A stretch of DNA of 18,602 nt from NCBI GenBank assembly GCA_900317215.1, contig ONFW01000072.1, positions 1 through 18,602 of the forward strand. Reading direction: 5' to 3'. This DNA comes from an uncultured Eubacteriales bacterium (lineage in GTDB: Bacteria; Bacillota; Clostridia; Oscillospirales; Acutalibacteraceae). Shown in pieces: positions 7,014 through 13,315 of the stretch (position 1 is the first letter of the stretch; the number at the start of each line of letters is the position of its first letter). The notes beneath the pieces were generated by a model. The model saw only the letters and a list, made by a program, of their open reading frames with translations. It ran no database searches and had not been told where the DNA came from. Both the position numbers and the translations under genes were made by a program.

Positions 7014-7375
7014 GGCTATCTGAAAGAATTAACAGAAAAAACACCGGAAAAACTATTTGCAGTGCCGGCTCGATAAGAACAAGCGCTGACAGAAGAGTTG
7101 CGGCGCAGGAGGTCAACGGAACAAGACAGCTCTCGGTTGTAGCACCCGCAGGTGTGGCTTATATCCCGAAGGCGCGAGAGGATGCGGTGGTGCTTTCAAA
7201 CGGGAACGAGCAGCTTTGCATAGGCGTAAAAATGCCTGCAGGCGAGAGAGAACTGAAGCCGGGAGAGGTGATGCTCTTTTCCACGGGGACGAGCTATATT
7301 CATCTTACCGCAGACGGAAGGATAAATATATGCGGAGAGGTTTATATAAACGGTGTGCGTCAGGAGGCGGAGTGA
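7010..7375 (+). CDS. Baseplate spike-like protein (gpV / Mu gp45 / XkdR type)
   Basis: A 121-residue protein. The C-terminal half reads like the end of a cell-puncturing spike: ELKPGEVMLFSTGTSYIHLT (about 84-103), then ADGRINICGEVYINGVR, repeating strands of the kind that form the triple beta-helix in P2 gpV and Mu gp45. The middle (AYIPKAREDAVVLSNGNEQLCIG) fits an OB-fold region. The N-terminal section is short compared with Mu gp45 (about 200 residues). GTG 7010 is preceded by GGAGGT (6995-7000) and overlaps the hub stop as GTGA. Its place between hub and gp25-like wedge is that of gpV/XkdR. I see no HxH iron-binding tip motif. Confidence 0.65.
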   Translation: MRLSERINRKNTGKTICSAGSIRTSADRRVAAQEVNGTRQLSVVAPAGVAYIPKAREDAVVLSNGNEQLCIGVKMPAGERELKPGEVMLFSTGTSYIHLTADGRINICGEVYINGVRQEAE

Positions 7376-7721
7376 TACGGATACAGCAATTAATATCAAC
7401 GGTGATGTCGCAAGAGACAGCGGCGGAAGGGTATATTATGTTTCGGGCAGGGAGGAGACCGCTCAGAGGCTGTATATCCTTCTTTCGGCAAAAAGGGGCG
7501 GCTTTATCTACGGCAGAGAGCTTGGCAGCGGGATAGGTCTTGTAGGGCTGACGGACAGTGACGCCGCATTGAGGGTAGAGGCATACGCAAGACAGGCGCT
7601 TGCCGGAATGCCGTCTGCGGAGGTCACGGGGGCGTCTGTAGCAAACGGTGCGGTGACGGTTTTCGTTGCCGTGGACAATGAGGAATACAATATAACGATA
7701 AGAAGGGAGGCGGATGCATGA
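7353..7721 (+). CDS. Baseplate wedge protein, gp25/W/XkdS-like
   Basis: Up to 122 residues. The protein matches the gp25-like (lysozyme-fold-related wedge) family: TAININGDVARDSGGRVYYV at residues 11-30 resembles the l.dGDla...G...vsG opening, followed by EETAQRLYILLSAKRGGFIY and GRELGSGIG, the conserved Q.l...L.T.rGe...rp.fG.gl core. In contractile tails this wedge protein nucleates sheath assembly, so its retention without a sheath gene is odd. The start is unclear: GTG 7353 is the only standard start in frame, whereas the strong AGGAGG (7362-7367) points to GTG 7372, which is in another frame (see findings). Confidence 0.7.
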   Translation: MCVRRRSDTDTAININGDVARDSGGRVYYVSGREETAQRLYILLSAKRGGFIYGRELGSGIGLVGLTDSDAALRVEAYARQALAGMPSAEVTGASVANGAVTVFVAVDNEEYNITIRREADA

Positions 7722-8779
7722 GCCCGACATATCAGGAGATACTTGGAAGAATGAACACAAGATTCACACAGCTTTCGGGACTTGAGCCGGATACTGCAAG
7801 TGATATCGGGATAAGGATAAAGCTGCTTGCAGGAGAGATATATTCACTGACAAGCGAAATAGAATATCTTAAAAGACAGATGTTCCCGACTACTGCCACT
7901 GGAGACAAGCTTGATCTTCACGCAATGCAGAGGGGACTTGAAAGGATCAAGGGCAGCAGAGCCGAGGGTACTATAGTATTTACTCTTGAGGCGCCTCTCG
8001 AATACAATCTTATTATACCTGCGGGAACGATCTGCACAACGGGCGACGGTTCGCTGAATTATATTACAAAGCAGGACGCTGTGATCTACAGGGGCAGCAG
8101 CTATGCATGGGTAAGAAGCACTGCCGAGGACAGCGGAGAAAGATATAATATCGGCTCGGGCAAGGTCAATACCATAGTTACATATTTCTCGGTGGGGATC
8201 AGGATAAATAATTCGACAAGCTTTACGGGAGGTACTGATGACGAGACTGACGAGCAGTTGAGGGAAAGGCTTGCAAAAAGCTACAAGGATACTCCCGACG
8301 GCGCAAACGAGGCGTATTTTGAGAGACTTGCCCTGAGCGTAGACGGGATCCAGTCGGCTAAGGCTTATTATCACCCGAGCGAACCGGGATGGGGAATAAT
8401 AGTTTTGGGAGGCAGAGGAGCCGTGCCTGATACGACTGCTTTCGACGAGGCTTCAGAGCTGCTGAACAGCCAAAAGCCGTTCGGGGTCAATTTTCTGATA
8501 CAGAGATGCTCAACTGTTGTAAAGGATATAAGCGTGAGCATACAGGTGAGTGAGGGCTATCTTTACAGCAGCGTAAAAACTGTTGCTGAGGAGAGTATCA
8601 GGAATTATTTTCTCGATCTGTCGGTCGGTGAGGACGTGCTTCTTGCGGCTTTGGGAAAGGCGCTTCTGGAGACGGAGGGCGTTGAAAACTATTCGTTTGC
8701 TCAAGGCTCTCAGGACAGTGAGATAGTAAACAGCTGTCTTGCCGTGCTTGGCACGCTTTCCGTCAGCGAGATGAACTGA
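7718..8779 (+). CDS. Baseplate J-like protein (XkdT / gp6-like)
   Basis: A 353-residue baseplate wedge protein. It shows the typical layout of the Baseplate J family: N-terminal SPTYQEILGRMNTRF...GLEPDTASDIGIRIKLLAGEI (2-45), the LDLHAMQRGLERIKGSRAEG segment (about 67-86), TIVFTLEAP, IPAGTICTTGDGSLNYITKQDA, ending the first domain with TGGTDDETDEQLRERLAKSY (about 168-187) and PDGANEAYFERLALSVDGIQ, all strongly conserved in the family. It would polymerise around the hub to form the baseplate ring. ATG 7718 overlaps the previous stop (ATGA). Length is close to the usual 340-380 for Gram-positive members. This is among the most secure baseplate calls. Confidence 0.9.
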   Translation: MSPTYQEILGRMNTRFTQLSGLEPDTASDIGIRIKLLAGEIYSLTSEIEYLKRQMFPTTATGDKLDLHAMQRGLERIKGSRAEGTIVFTLEAPLEYNLIIPAGTICTTGDGSLNYITKQDAVIYRGSSYAWVRSTAEDSGERYNIGSGKVNTIVTYFSVGIRINNSTSFTGGTDDETDEQLRERLAKSYKDTPDGANEAYFERLALSVDGIQSAKAYYHPSEPGWGIIVLGGRGAVPDTTAFDEASELLNSQKPFGVNFLIQRCSTVVKDISVSIQVSEGYLYSSVKTVAEESIRNYFLDLSVGEDVLLAALGKALLETEGVENYSFAQGSQDSEIVNSCLAVLGTLSVSEMN

Positions 8780-8794
8780 TGAGGAGGAAAAGCC

Positions 8795-9262
8795 ATGTCG
8801 GAGCTTGAAATGATGAAAAAATGTCTGGAGGATACGGGACTCTATGATGTAAGGAACGACAGCGTGATACTTGCCGAGCTTTCCGCCTATGCCGAGGGGC
8901 TTGATATCTGCTTTGACGCCCTTGACGGGATAGAGAAGGAAATGCTTGTTGCAACAGCTGAGGATGAGGGGATAAGAGTGAGACAGCAGCTCACGGGAAG
9001 GACTGCTGTCGGGACGAGTATTGAAGCCCGAAGGAGCGCGCTGATAAAGGCTCTTTCGATCTGCTCGGAGGATCATACCCTGAGCGGTATGCAAAAGGTG
9101 ATCGATAGCTTCGGTCTTCACGGGGAGCTTTCCTTTGACAGCGTGAACCACAGAACGGTGCTGAATTGTACGGACGTACTCACGCCTGCAAAAAAGGCGC
9201 TTCTCACTCAGCGGCTTAGGGAGTATATGCCCTGCTGGTGGGATTTTGTGCTGCTTCCGTGA
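8795..9262 (+). CDS. YmfQ/DUF2313-like tail protein (XkdU / gpI-like)
   Basis: A 155-residue protein directly after baseplate J, where P2 gpI and PBSX XkdU lie. It starts MSELEMMKKCLEDTGLYDVR; a helical first half is followed by EKEMLVATAEDEGIRVRQQL (about 47-66), ARRSALIKALSICSEDHTLSGM, and a terminal beta part ending REYMPCWWDFVLLP. The E.....T..d.Gi..rE..... and YmfQ-type end pattern are typical of this family. It connects baseplate wedges to tail fibres; no fibre gene follows here. AGGAGG lies just before the ATG. The module ends at this stop codon. Confidence 0.7.
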   Translation: MSELEMMKKCLEDTGLYDVRNDSVILAELSAYAEGLDICFDALDGIEKEMLVATAEDEGIRVRQQLTGRTAVGTSIEARRSALIKALSICSEDHTLSGMQKVIDSFGLHGELSFDSVNHRTVLNCTDVLTPAKKALLTQRLREYMPCWWDFVLLP

Positions 9263-9263
9263 T

Positions 9264-9314
9264 AAAAACAACAGCGGACCGCCGTACTGAATGGTATGGC
9301 AGTCCGCTGTTGTT
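9264..9314 (-). terminator. Rho-independent terminator for the small minus-strand gene
   Basis: Left arm 9267-9283 pairs with right arm 9298-9314 (17 positions, one C/A mismatch at 9280/9301, 14-base loop). On the minus strand the stem is followed directly by TTTTT (9268-9264), the mark of an intrinsic terminator, and it begins two bases after the small gene's stop (9317-9319). On the plus strand no T run follows, so it would be at best a weak stop for the phage operon, although the stem sits just four bases after the last phage stop codon. Confidence 0.8.
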
Positions 9315-9316
9315 GC

Positions 9317-9505
9317 TTACTTCTCCCGCAGAAAGCTGTCGAAGTATTCCTCGGCTTCTATCTTTTCGTTGTTTGTCCTTCCGTTGGACAGAAATTCCGA
9401 ATAGCTCTTCGCATCATAGTCTTTGCCGGACATACTGCCGTCGGATATTTCAAGGCTGTTTTTATCCGGAACGGGAGCGGAGTGGTTATTATTTCTCTTT
9501 TTCAT
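9317..9505 (-). CDS. Small acidic hypothetical protein (62 residues)
   Basis: A minus-strand ORF with ATG at 9505 (MKKRNNNHSAPVPDKN) and TAA at 9319-9317. The product is hydrophilic, rich in Ser, Asn, Asp and Glu, with an acidic helical C-terminus ending AEEYFDSFLREK. No domain, signal peptide or membrane segment is visible. An upstream in-frame GTG (9556) would add 17 residues. It lies about 100 bp downstream of metA on the same strand; I see no clear promoter in between, so it may be cotranscribed with metA. The clean terminator directly after the stop is the best argument that it is expressed. It could be a short host gene or a remnant of the element. Confidence 0.5.
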   Translation of the reverse strand: MKKRNNNHSAPVPDKNSLEISDGSMSGKDYDAKSYSEFLSNGRTNNEKIEAEEYFDSFLREK

Positions 9506-9603
9506 AACTGTTACCGCCGCCTTGGGTATTTTTTGAAATGAAGGGACGAAAAACACCGCCCCTTCACCTTTAGTATCGGCGGAGAGACGGCGTTTTATGT
9601 GCT

Positions 9604-10536
9604 TTATTTAATGTACATATCCTTGAGCTCGTTGAGGTCATAGGGTGTCTGCTGATATACATAATAATTGAGCCAGTTTGAATAAAGAATTGTTGCGTAG
9701 CTGCGCCATGTCAGGGCAGGCAGCGCACGGGGATCGTTGCCGGGAAAATAATTATACGGAAGCTGCGGCTTGAGCCCCTTGTTGCAGTCACGGAAATACT
9801 CGTTTGCAAGTGTGTTTCTGTCATATTCCGCATGACCGAAAACATAGAACTGTCTTCCGTTTTTATTTGCAACGATAGCTACGCCCGCAAGGTTTGACGA
9901 AGCGAGTATCTCAAGCTCCTCATGCTCTCTTATATCGGAGCGATGAACGCTGGTATATCTTGAATGGGGCAGGAGGATCTTATCGTCAAAGCCCCTCATC
10001 AGCGGGTGGAAGATGTTCATTATCCTGTGAACATACACGCCGGAGAGCTTTTCGTCGAGGGTATATTTCTGCACTCCGTGGTGATGATAGATAGCAGCCT
10101 GCGCCCCCCAGCAGATATGCATTGTGCTGTATACATGCTTTGCAGACCAGTCCATGATCTCGCACAGCTCATCCCAATAATCGACCTGCTCATATTCAAG
10201 CTTTTCAACGGGAGCGCCCGTTATTATCATTCCGTCATAATACTGCTCTTTGATGTCGTCGAATACCTTGTAAAAATTTGTCAGGTGATCCGCAGAGGTG
10301 GTCTTGGAAACATGGGTGGCCATTTGCAGCAGCTCGATATCGACCTGAAGCGGGGAATTTCCCAGAAGCCTCAGAAGCTGCGTTTCGGTTTCGATCTTAT
10401 TCGGCATGAGATTGACTATTACTATCTTCAAGGGGCGGATATCCTGGGTTATCGCTCTGTCGTTTGTCATTACAAAAATATTCTCGGATTCAAGCGTTTT
10501 CTGAGCGGGCAGTCCGTTCTGTATTTTTATTGGCAT
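9604..10536 (-). CDS. metA: Homoserine O-acetyltransferase (MetA family)
   Basis: A 310-residue MetA-type homoserine O-acyltransferase, cytosolic, converting homoserine and an acyl-CoA to O-acylhomoserine in methionine synthesis. Counted from ATG 10536, key residues align exactly with the E. coli numbering: catalytic Cys142 (HICWGAQAA), His235 and Glu237 (FGHAEYD). Residue 111 is glutamate (GAPVEKLEY); in the Bacillus cereus enzyme Glu111 was shown to specify acetyl-CoA over succinyl-CoA, so acetyltransferase activity is inferred. The GTG at 10545 is less likely because the GGGAG site (10547-10551) is too close to it; it is about ten bases from ATG 10536. The gene is divergent from serC and has its own promoter. 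Confidence 0.93.
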   Translation of the reverse strand: MPIKIQNGLPAQKTLESENIFVMTNDRAITQDIRPLKIVIVNLMPNKIETETQLLRLLGNSPLQVDIELLQMATHVSKTTSADHLTNFYKVFDDIKEQYYDGMIITGAPVEKLEYEQVDYWDELCEIMDWSAKHVYSTMHICWGAQAAIYHHHGVQKYTLDEKLSGVYVHRIMNIFHPLMRGFDDKILLPHSRYTSVHRSDIREHEELEILASSNLAGVAIVANKNGRQFYVFGHAEYDRNTLANEYFRDCNKGLKPQLPYNYFPGNDPRALPALTWRSYATILYSNWLNYYVYQQTPYDLNELKDMYIK

Positions 10537-10570
10537 TATGCTCACACTCCCTTTTCCTTTTCATTCCGAT

Positions 10571-10599
10571 AGTATATCACACACTTTTCCAAAATGCAA
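10571..10599 (-). promoter_or_regulatory. Sigma-A promoter of metA
   Basis: On the minus strand TTGCAT (10599-10594) and TATACT (10576-10571) are separated by exactly 17 bp. The predicted transcript would start near 10563, giving a leader of only about 25-30 bases. That leaves no room for a SAM riboswitch or T-box, so regulation, if any, must act on initiation. Confidence 0.75.
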
Positions 10600-10604
10600 G
10601 GCTG

Positions 10605-10623
10605 CCATAGTTCGCACTTATGG
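10605..10623. repeat. Inverted repeat upstream of the metA promoter
   Basis: CCATA (10605-10609) and TATGG (10619-10623) form a perfect 5-bp inverted repeat with a 9-base centre, lying 5 bp upstream of the metA -35 element. The size resembles an operator for a dimeric regulator. No known consensus is recognised and short repeats occur by chance. Confidence 0.3.
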
Positions 10624-10689
10624 AAATCAACTACGATTTTTTGCTGCTCTGAGACATTAGCGGGACAAGAGCTTTGCGGTATTTAGGGT

Positions 10690-10717
10690 TATTCTTGCAA
10701 TTTTAAAGCTATTCTTG
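10690..10717 (+). repeat. Two-copy direct repeat TATTCTTG upstream of serC promoter
   Basis: TATTCTTG occurs at 10690-10697 and again at 10710-10717, exactly 20 bp apart, which places both on the same DNA face. Similarity continues beyond the core (a short A and T stretch after each). The second copy ends 10 bp before the serC -35 box, a common position for an activator site. Function is inference. Confidence 0.4.
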
Positions 10718-10727
10718 TATTTTACGA

Positions 10728-10756
10728 TTGACATAAAAATAGTTTTGTCCTATAAT
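10728..10756 (+). promoter_or_regulatory. Consensus sigma-A promoter of serC-serA
   Basis: TTGACA (10728-10733) and TATAAT (10751-10756) are both perfect consensus with a 17-bp spacer. The transcript would begin near 10763 and reach the serC ATG after about 40 bases, with GGAGG at 10793-10797. This predicts strong, largely constitutive expression unless repressed. Confidence 0.9.
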
Positions 10757-10804
10757 ATGGGAGTATGGCATATAATATCAATACAATGCAATGGAGGCAA
10801 TAAA

Positions 10805-11890
10805 ATGAAAAGGGTTTACAATTTTTCGGCAGGTCCTTCGGTACTTCCCGAGGTCGTGCTTAAAAAGGCAGCAGAGGAAATGATGGATTATCAGGGAAGC
10901 GGACAGTCTGTAATGGAAATGTCTCACCGTTCCAAGACCTTTGAGCCTATCATCACAGGTGCGGAGAGCCTTCTCCGCGAGGTCATGAATATTCCCGATA
11001 ACTACAAGGTGCTCTTCCTTCAGGGCGGCGCATCAACACAGTTCGCCGCTATCCCGATGAATATAGGCACAAAGAGCGGCAAGGCTGATTATGTTCTTAC
11101 AGGTCAGTGGGCAACAAAGGCATATAAGGAGGCTGCAAGATATATCAACGCTAATGTAGTGGCTTCCTCTAAGGATAAGACCTTCTCTTACATTCCGAAG
11201 CTTGATCCCGATACCTTTACAAAGGATGCGGATTATTTCTACATCTGCATGAACAACACAATTTACGGTACTGTCTATCATGAGCTTCCTGACACAGGAG
11301 ATATTCCGCTTGTTGCAGATATTTCTTCATGTATCCTCTCAGAGCCGATAGATGTTTCAAAGTTTGGAATCCTCTATGCAGGCGCACAGAAGAACATGGC
11401 TCCCGCAGGCCTTACCGTTGTTATCGTTCGTGAAGACCTCATCGGTCATGCAATGGATATCTGCCCGACCATGCTCAACTTCCAGACCCATGCGGACAAC
11501 GGCTCGATGTTCAACACTCCGCCCTGCTGGACGATCTATATAGCAAAGCTTGTTCTTGAATGGATCAAGAACGATATCGGCGGTCTTGAGAATATGAAGA
11601 AGATCAATGAGAAAAAGGCTTCTATCCTCTACAGCTTCCTCGACAGCTCAAATATGTTCAAGGGAACGGTAGTGCCCGAGGATCGCTCACTCATGAATGT
11701 TCCGTTTATTACCGGCAGCGACGAGCTTGATGCTAAGTTTGTAAAGGAAGCAACTGCTCATGATTTTGTCAATATCAAGGGTCATCGTTCAGTCGGCGGT
11801 ATGCGCGCTTCTATCTACAATGCAATGCCTGTTGAGGGCGTTGAGAAGCTCGTTGAGTTCATGAAGGAATTTGAGGCAGCAAACAGCTAA
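10805..11890 (+). CDS. serC: Phosphoserine aminotransferase
   Basis: A 361-residue class V PLP aminotransferase catalysing 3-phosphohydroxypyruvate plus glutamate to phosphoserine, the second step of serine synthesis. It opens with MKRVYNFSAGPSVLP, the family signature, and has the cofactor lysine at Lys196 in LYAGAQKNMAPAGLTVVIVRE, matching E. coli Lys198. FLQGGASTQFAAIPMN (about 74-89) is the phosphate-binding segment, and GHRSVGGMRASIYNAMP near the C-terminus binds the substrate. The frame is open further upstream, but ATG 10805 has GGAGG seven bases away and the homologous N-terminus. Codon use is biased toward preferred codons, suggesting high expression. serA follows after 32 bp, forming an operon. 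Confidence 0.97.
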   Translation: MKRVYNFSAGPSVLPEVVLKKAAEEMMDYQGSGQSVMEMSHRSKTFEPIITGAESLLREVMNIPDNYKVLFLQGGASTQFAAIPMNIGTKSGKADYVLTGQWATKAYKEAARYINANVVASSKDKTFSYIPKLDPDTFTKDADYFYICMNNTIYGTVYHELPDTGDIPLVADISSCILSEPIDVSKFGILYAGAQKNMAPAGLTVVIVREDLIGHAMDICPTMLNFQTHADNGSMFNTPPCWTIYIAKLVLEWIKNDIGGLENMKKINEKKASILYSFLDSSNMFKGTVVPEDRSLMNVPFITGSDELDAKFVKEATAHDFVNIKGHRSVGGMRASIYNAMPVEGVEKLVEFMKEFEAANS

Positions 11891-11922
11891 GCTGAATAAT
11901 AACTATAAAAGGGTGACACAAA

Positions 11923-13083
11923 ATGTATAATATACTTACGCTCAATAAGATTTCTCCGGTGGGTCTTTCTGCTTTAGGAGATAACTATAATGTGGCCGAT
12001 GAGGCAAGCGCTCCTGACGCCGTCCTTGTCCGTTCTGCTTCTATGCACGAAATGGAGATGCCCGAGAGCCTTCTTGCTATTGCAAGAGCTGGCGCAGGCG
12101 TAAACAATATCCCGCTTGACAAGTGCACGGAGAAGGGAATCGTTGTTTTCAATACTCCCGGCGCTAATGCAAATGCCGTTAAGGAGCTTGTTCTCACAGG
12201 ACTTCTTCTCAGCTCAAGAAAGGTAGTAGACGGTATTGAATGGGCAAAGACCCTCAAGGGCAACGGAGATGCAGTCGGCAAAATGGTCGAAAAGGGCAAG
12301 GGTCAGTTCGTAGGTCCGGAGCTCAAGGGCAAGACGCTCGGCGTTATCGGTCTCGGCGCTATCGGTATCCTTGTTGCAAATGCTGCGGTATCTCTGGGCA
12401 TGGATGTTGTAGGCTACGATCCCTTCCTTTCGGTGGATCATGCCCTTCTTATATCAAGAAAGGTCAAGCACGTTGAAACGCTTGACGAGATCTATGCTGT
12501 CAGTGACTACATCACCGTTCATGTTCCTCTCACACCGGATACAAAGGGCGTTATCAACTCCGATAGTATCGCAAAGATGAAGGACGGCGTCCGCATCATG
12601 AACTTCTCAAGAGCGGATCTCGTTGTTTCTGCAGATGTTCTTAAGGCTATCTCTGACAAGAAGATCGCCTGCTATGTTACAGATTTCGCAACAGACGACA
12701 TTCTCGGTGAGGAAGGCGTTATTGTTACACCTCACCTTGGAGCATCTACTCCCGAGTCGGAGGATAACTGCGCTAAGATGGCTGCTGAGGAGATCAAGGA
12801 CTTCCTCGAGAACGGCAACATCACGAACTCTGTCACCCTTCCGAATGTATCAATGGCTAAGTCGGGTGTAGCAAGAGTATGCGTCATTCATAAGAATATC
12901 CCGAATATGCTCAGCTCGATCTGTTCCAAGCTTTCCGAGAGTGGCAACAACATTGAGGGAATGGCTAACCAGTCCAGAAAGGACTACTCTTATTCGATAC
13001 TTGATACCGCCAATGCCGTAGACGCTTCCGCTGTTGAAGCTATCAAGTCTATTGATGGTGTTATCCGTGTAAGAGTTATCTGA
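11923..13083 (+). CDS. serA: D-3-phosphoglycerate dehydrogenase, short ACT type
   Basis: A 386-residue NAD-dependent dehydrogenase that oxidises 3-phosphoglycerate to phosphohydroxypyruvate, the first serine-pathway step. The Rossmann motif GVIGLGAIG is at 140-148; the catalytic arginine is Arg230 (NFSRADLVV) and the catalytic histidine is His271 (TPHLGAST). The usual catalytic glutamate position appears to be Asp258 or Asp259 (DFATDDILG), in a loop about ten residues shorter than in E. coli. Residues about 320-386 form a C-terminal ACT domain (VCVIHKNIPNMLSSICSKLS), a likely serine-sensing regulatory domain; there is no extra ASB domain. It lies downstream of serC in the same transcript and ends at a strong terminator. 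Confidence 0.95.
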   Translation: MYNILTLNKISPVGLSALGDNYNVADEASAPDAVLVRSASMHEMEMPESLLAIARAGAGVNNIPLDKCTEKGIVVFNTPGANANAVKELVLTGLLLSSRKVVDGIEWAKTLKGNGDAVGKMVEKGKGQFVGPELKGKTLGVIGLGAIGILVANAAVSLGMDVVGYDPFLSVDHALLISRKVKHVETLDEIYAVSDYITVHVPLTPDTKGVINSDSIAKMKDGVRIMNFSRADLVVSADVLKAISDKKIACYVTDFATDDILGEEGVIVTPHLGASTPESEDNCAKMAAEEIKDFLENGNITNSVTLPNVSMAKSGVARVCVIHKNIPNMLSSICSKLSESGNNIEGMANQSRKDYSYSILDTANAVDASAVEAIKSIDGVIRVRVI

Positions 13084-13102
13084 AAAACATATGCTTGCTT
13101 TT

Positions 13103-13132
13103 ATGCCGTACTCATAAGAGTGCGGCATTTTT
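13103..13132 (+). terminator. Rho-independent terminator of serC-serA
   Basis: ATGCCGTACTC (13103-13113) pairs with GAGTGCGGCAT (13118-13128) over a four-base ATAA loop, with one G-T wobble, followed by a T run (13128-13132). It begins 19 bases after the serA stop. This is a standard intrinsic terminator. Confidence 0.92.
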
Positions 13133-13218
13133 GTGTTTCCGGAGAAAGAACAGACAGAATACTAAACACAGCGAATTTTTGGGAGGGGGCGCGGTGTCCG
13201 GTGACAGCAGCCGATGCA

Positions 13219-13247
13219 TTGACTTTAGTCATAAAAGGTGATATTAT
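13219..13247 (+). promoter_or_regulatory. Promoter of the DUF218 / S8 protease pair
   Basis: TTGACT (13219-13224) and TATTAT (13242-13247) are separated by 17 bp. The transcript would begin near 13254. This lies downstream of the in-frame GTG at 13238, which is therefore unlikely to be the start of the following gene and supports ATG 13316. Confidence 0.7.
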
Positions 13248-13315
13248 ATCATTGGTGTGTTGCACGCATCAGAACGATAACCAAAGCTGAAGGTCATTCC
13301 AAAGGAAGTTCAGAT

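Larger units (their letters stand above)
1..9262 (+). mobile_element. Phage-derived head and baseplate gene module, right part of a remnant or domesticated element
   Basis: Sixteen consecutive same-strand ORFs follow the canonical Caudoviricetes late order: terminase, portal, protease, capsid, neck proteins, tube, LysM protein, hub, spike, wedge, baseplate J and YmfQ-like. The distal part matches the gene order of the Bacillus PBSX-type contractile tail (XkdM, then XkdP to XkdU). All frames are intact and translationally coupled, which argues against random decay. No sheath, tape measure, tail fibre, holin, endolysin, integrase or repressor is seen. The left boundary lies outside the window; the right boundary is just before the hairpin at 9267. 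Arginine (AGA/AGG) and isoleucine (ATA) codon use looks like that of the nearby host protease gene, suggesting long residence. Module identity is seen from sequence patterns; its biological role is inference. Confidence 0.85.

Noticed and set aside
7216..7536. 106-codon plus-strand ORF across the spike/wedge junction as an independent gene
   Set aside because: Its frame conflicts with conserved spike and gp25-like sequences. Only its GTG at 7372 is of interest, as recorded in findings.
8510..9271. 253-codon minus-strand ORF opposite baseplate J and YmfQ-like genes
   Set aside because: The plus strand encodes conserved families here; the minus frame is basic and Leu/His/Ser-rich as expected for antisense of such codons.
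9267..9314. Phage operon terminator on the plus strand
   Set aside because: The stem is good, but the plus strand lacks a T run after it; kept only as a minus-strand terminator.
9540..9565. Hairpin GAAGGGACG / CGCCCCTTC as the metA terminator
   Set aside because: A nine-position stem with one mismatch exists, but no T run follows on the minus strand; read-through into the small gene is possible.
9964..10572. 202-codon plus-strand ORF opposite metA
   Set aside because: MetA active-site residues are fully conserved on the minus strand, and this ORF overlaps the metA promoter; it is a shadow.
10537..10600. SAM riboswitch or T-box upstream of metA
   Set aside because: The predicted leader is under about 30 bases, too short for either element.
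13238..13315. Upstream GTG extension of the DUF218 gene
   Set aside because: The GTG lies inside the predicted promoter, upstream of the likely transcript start; ATG 13316 has a good ribosome binding site.
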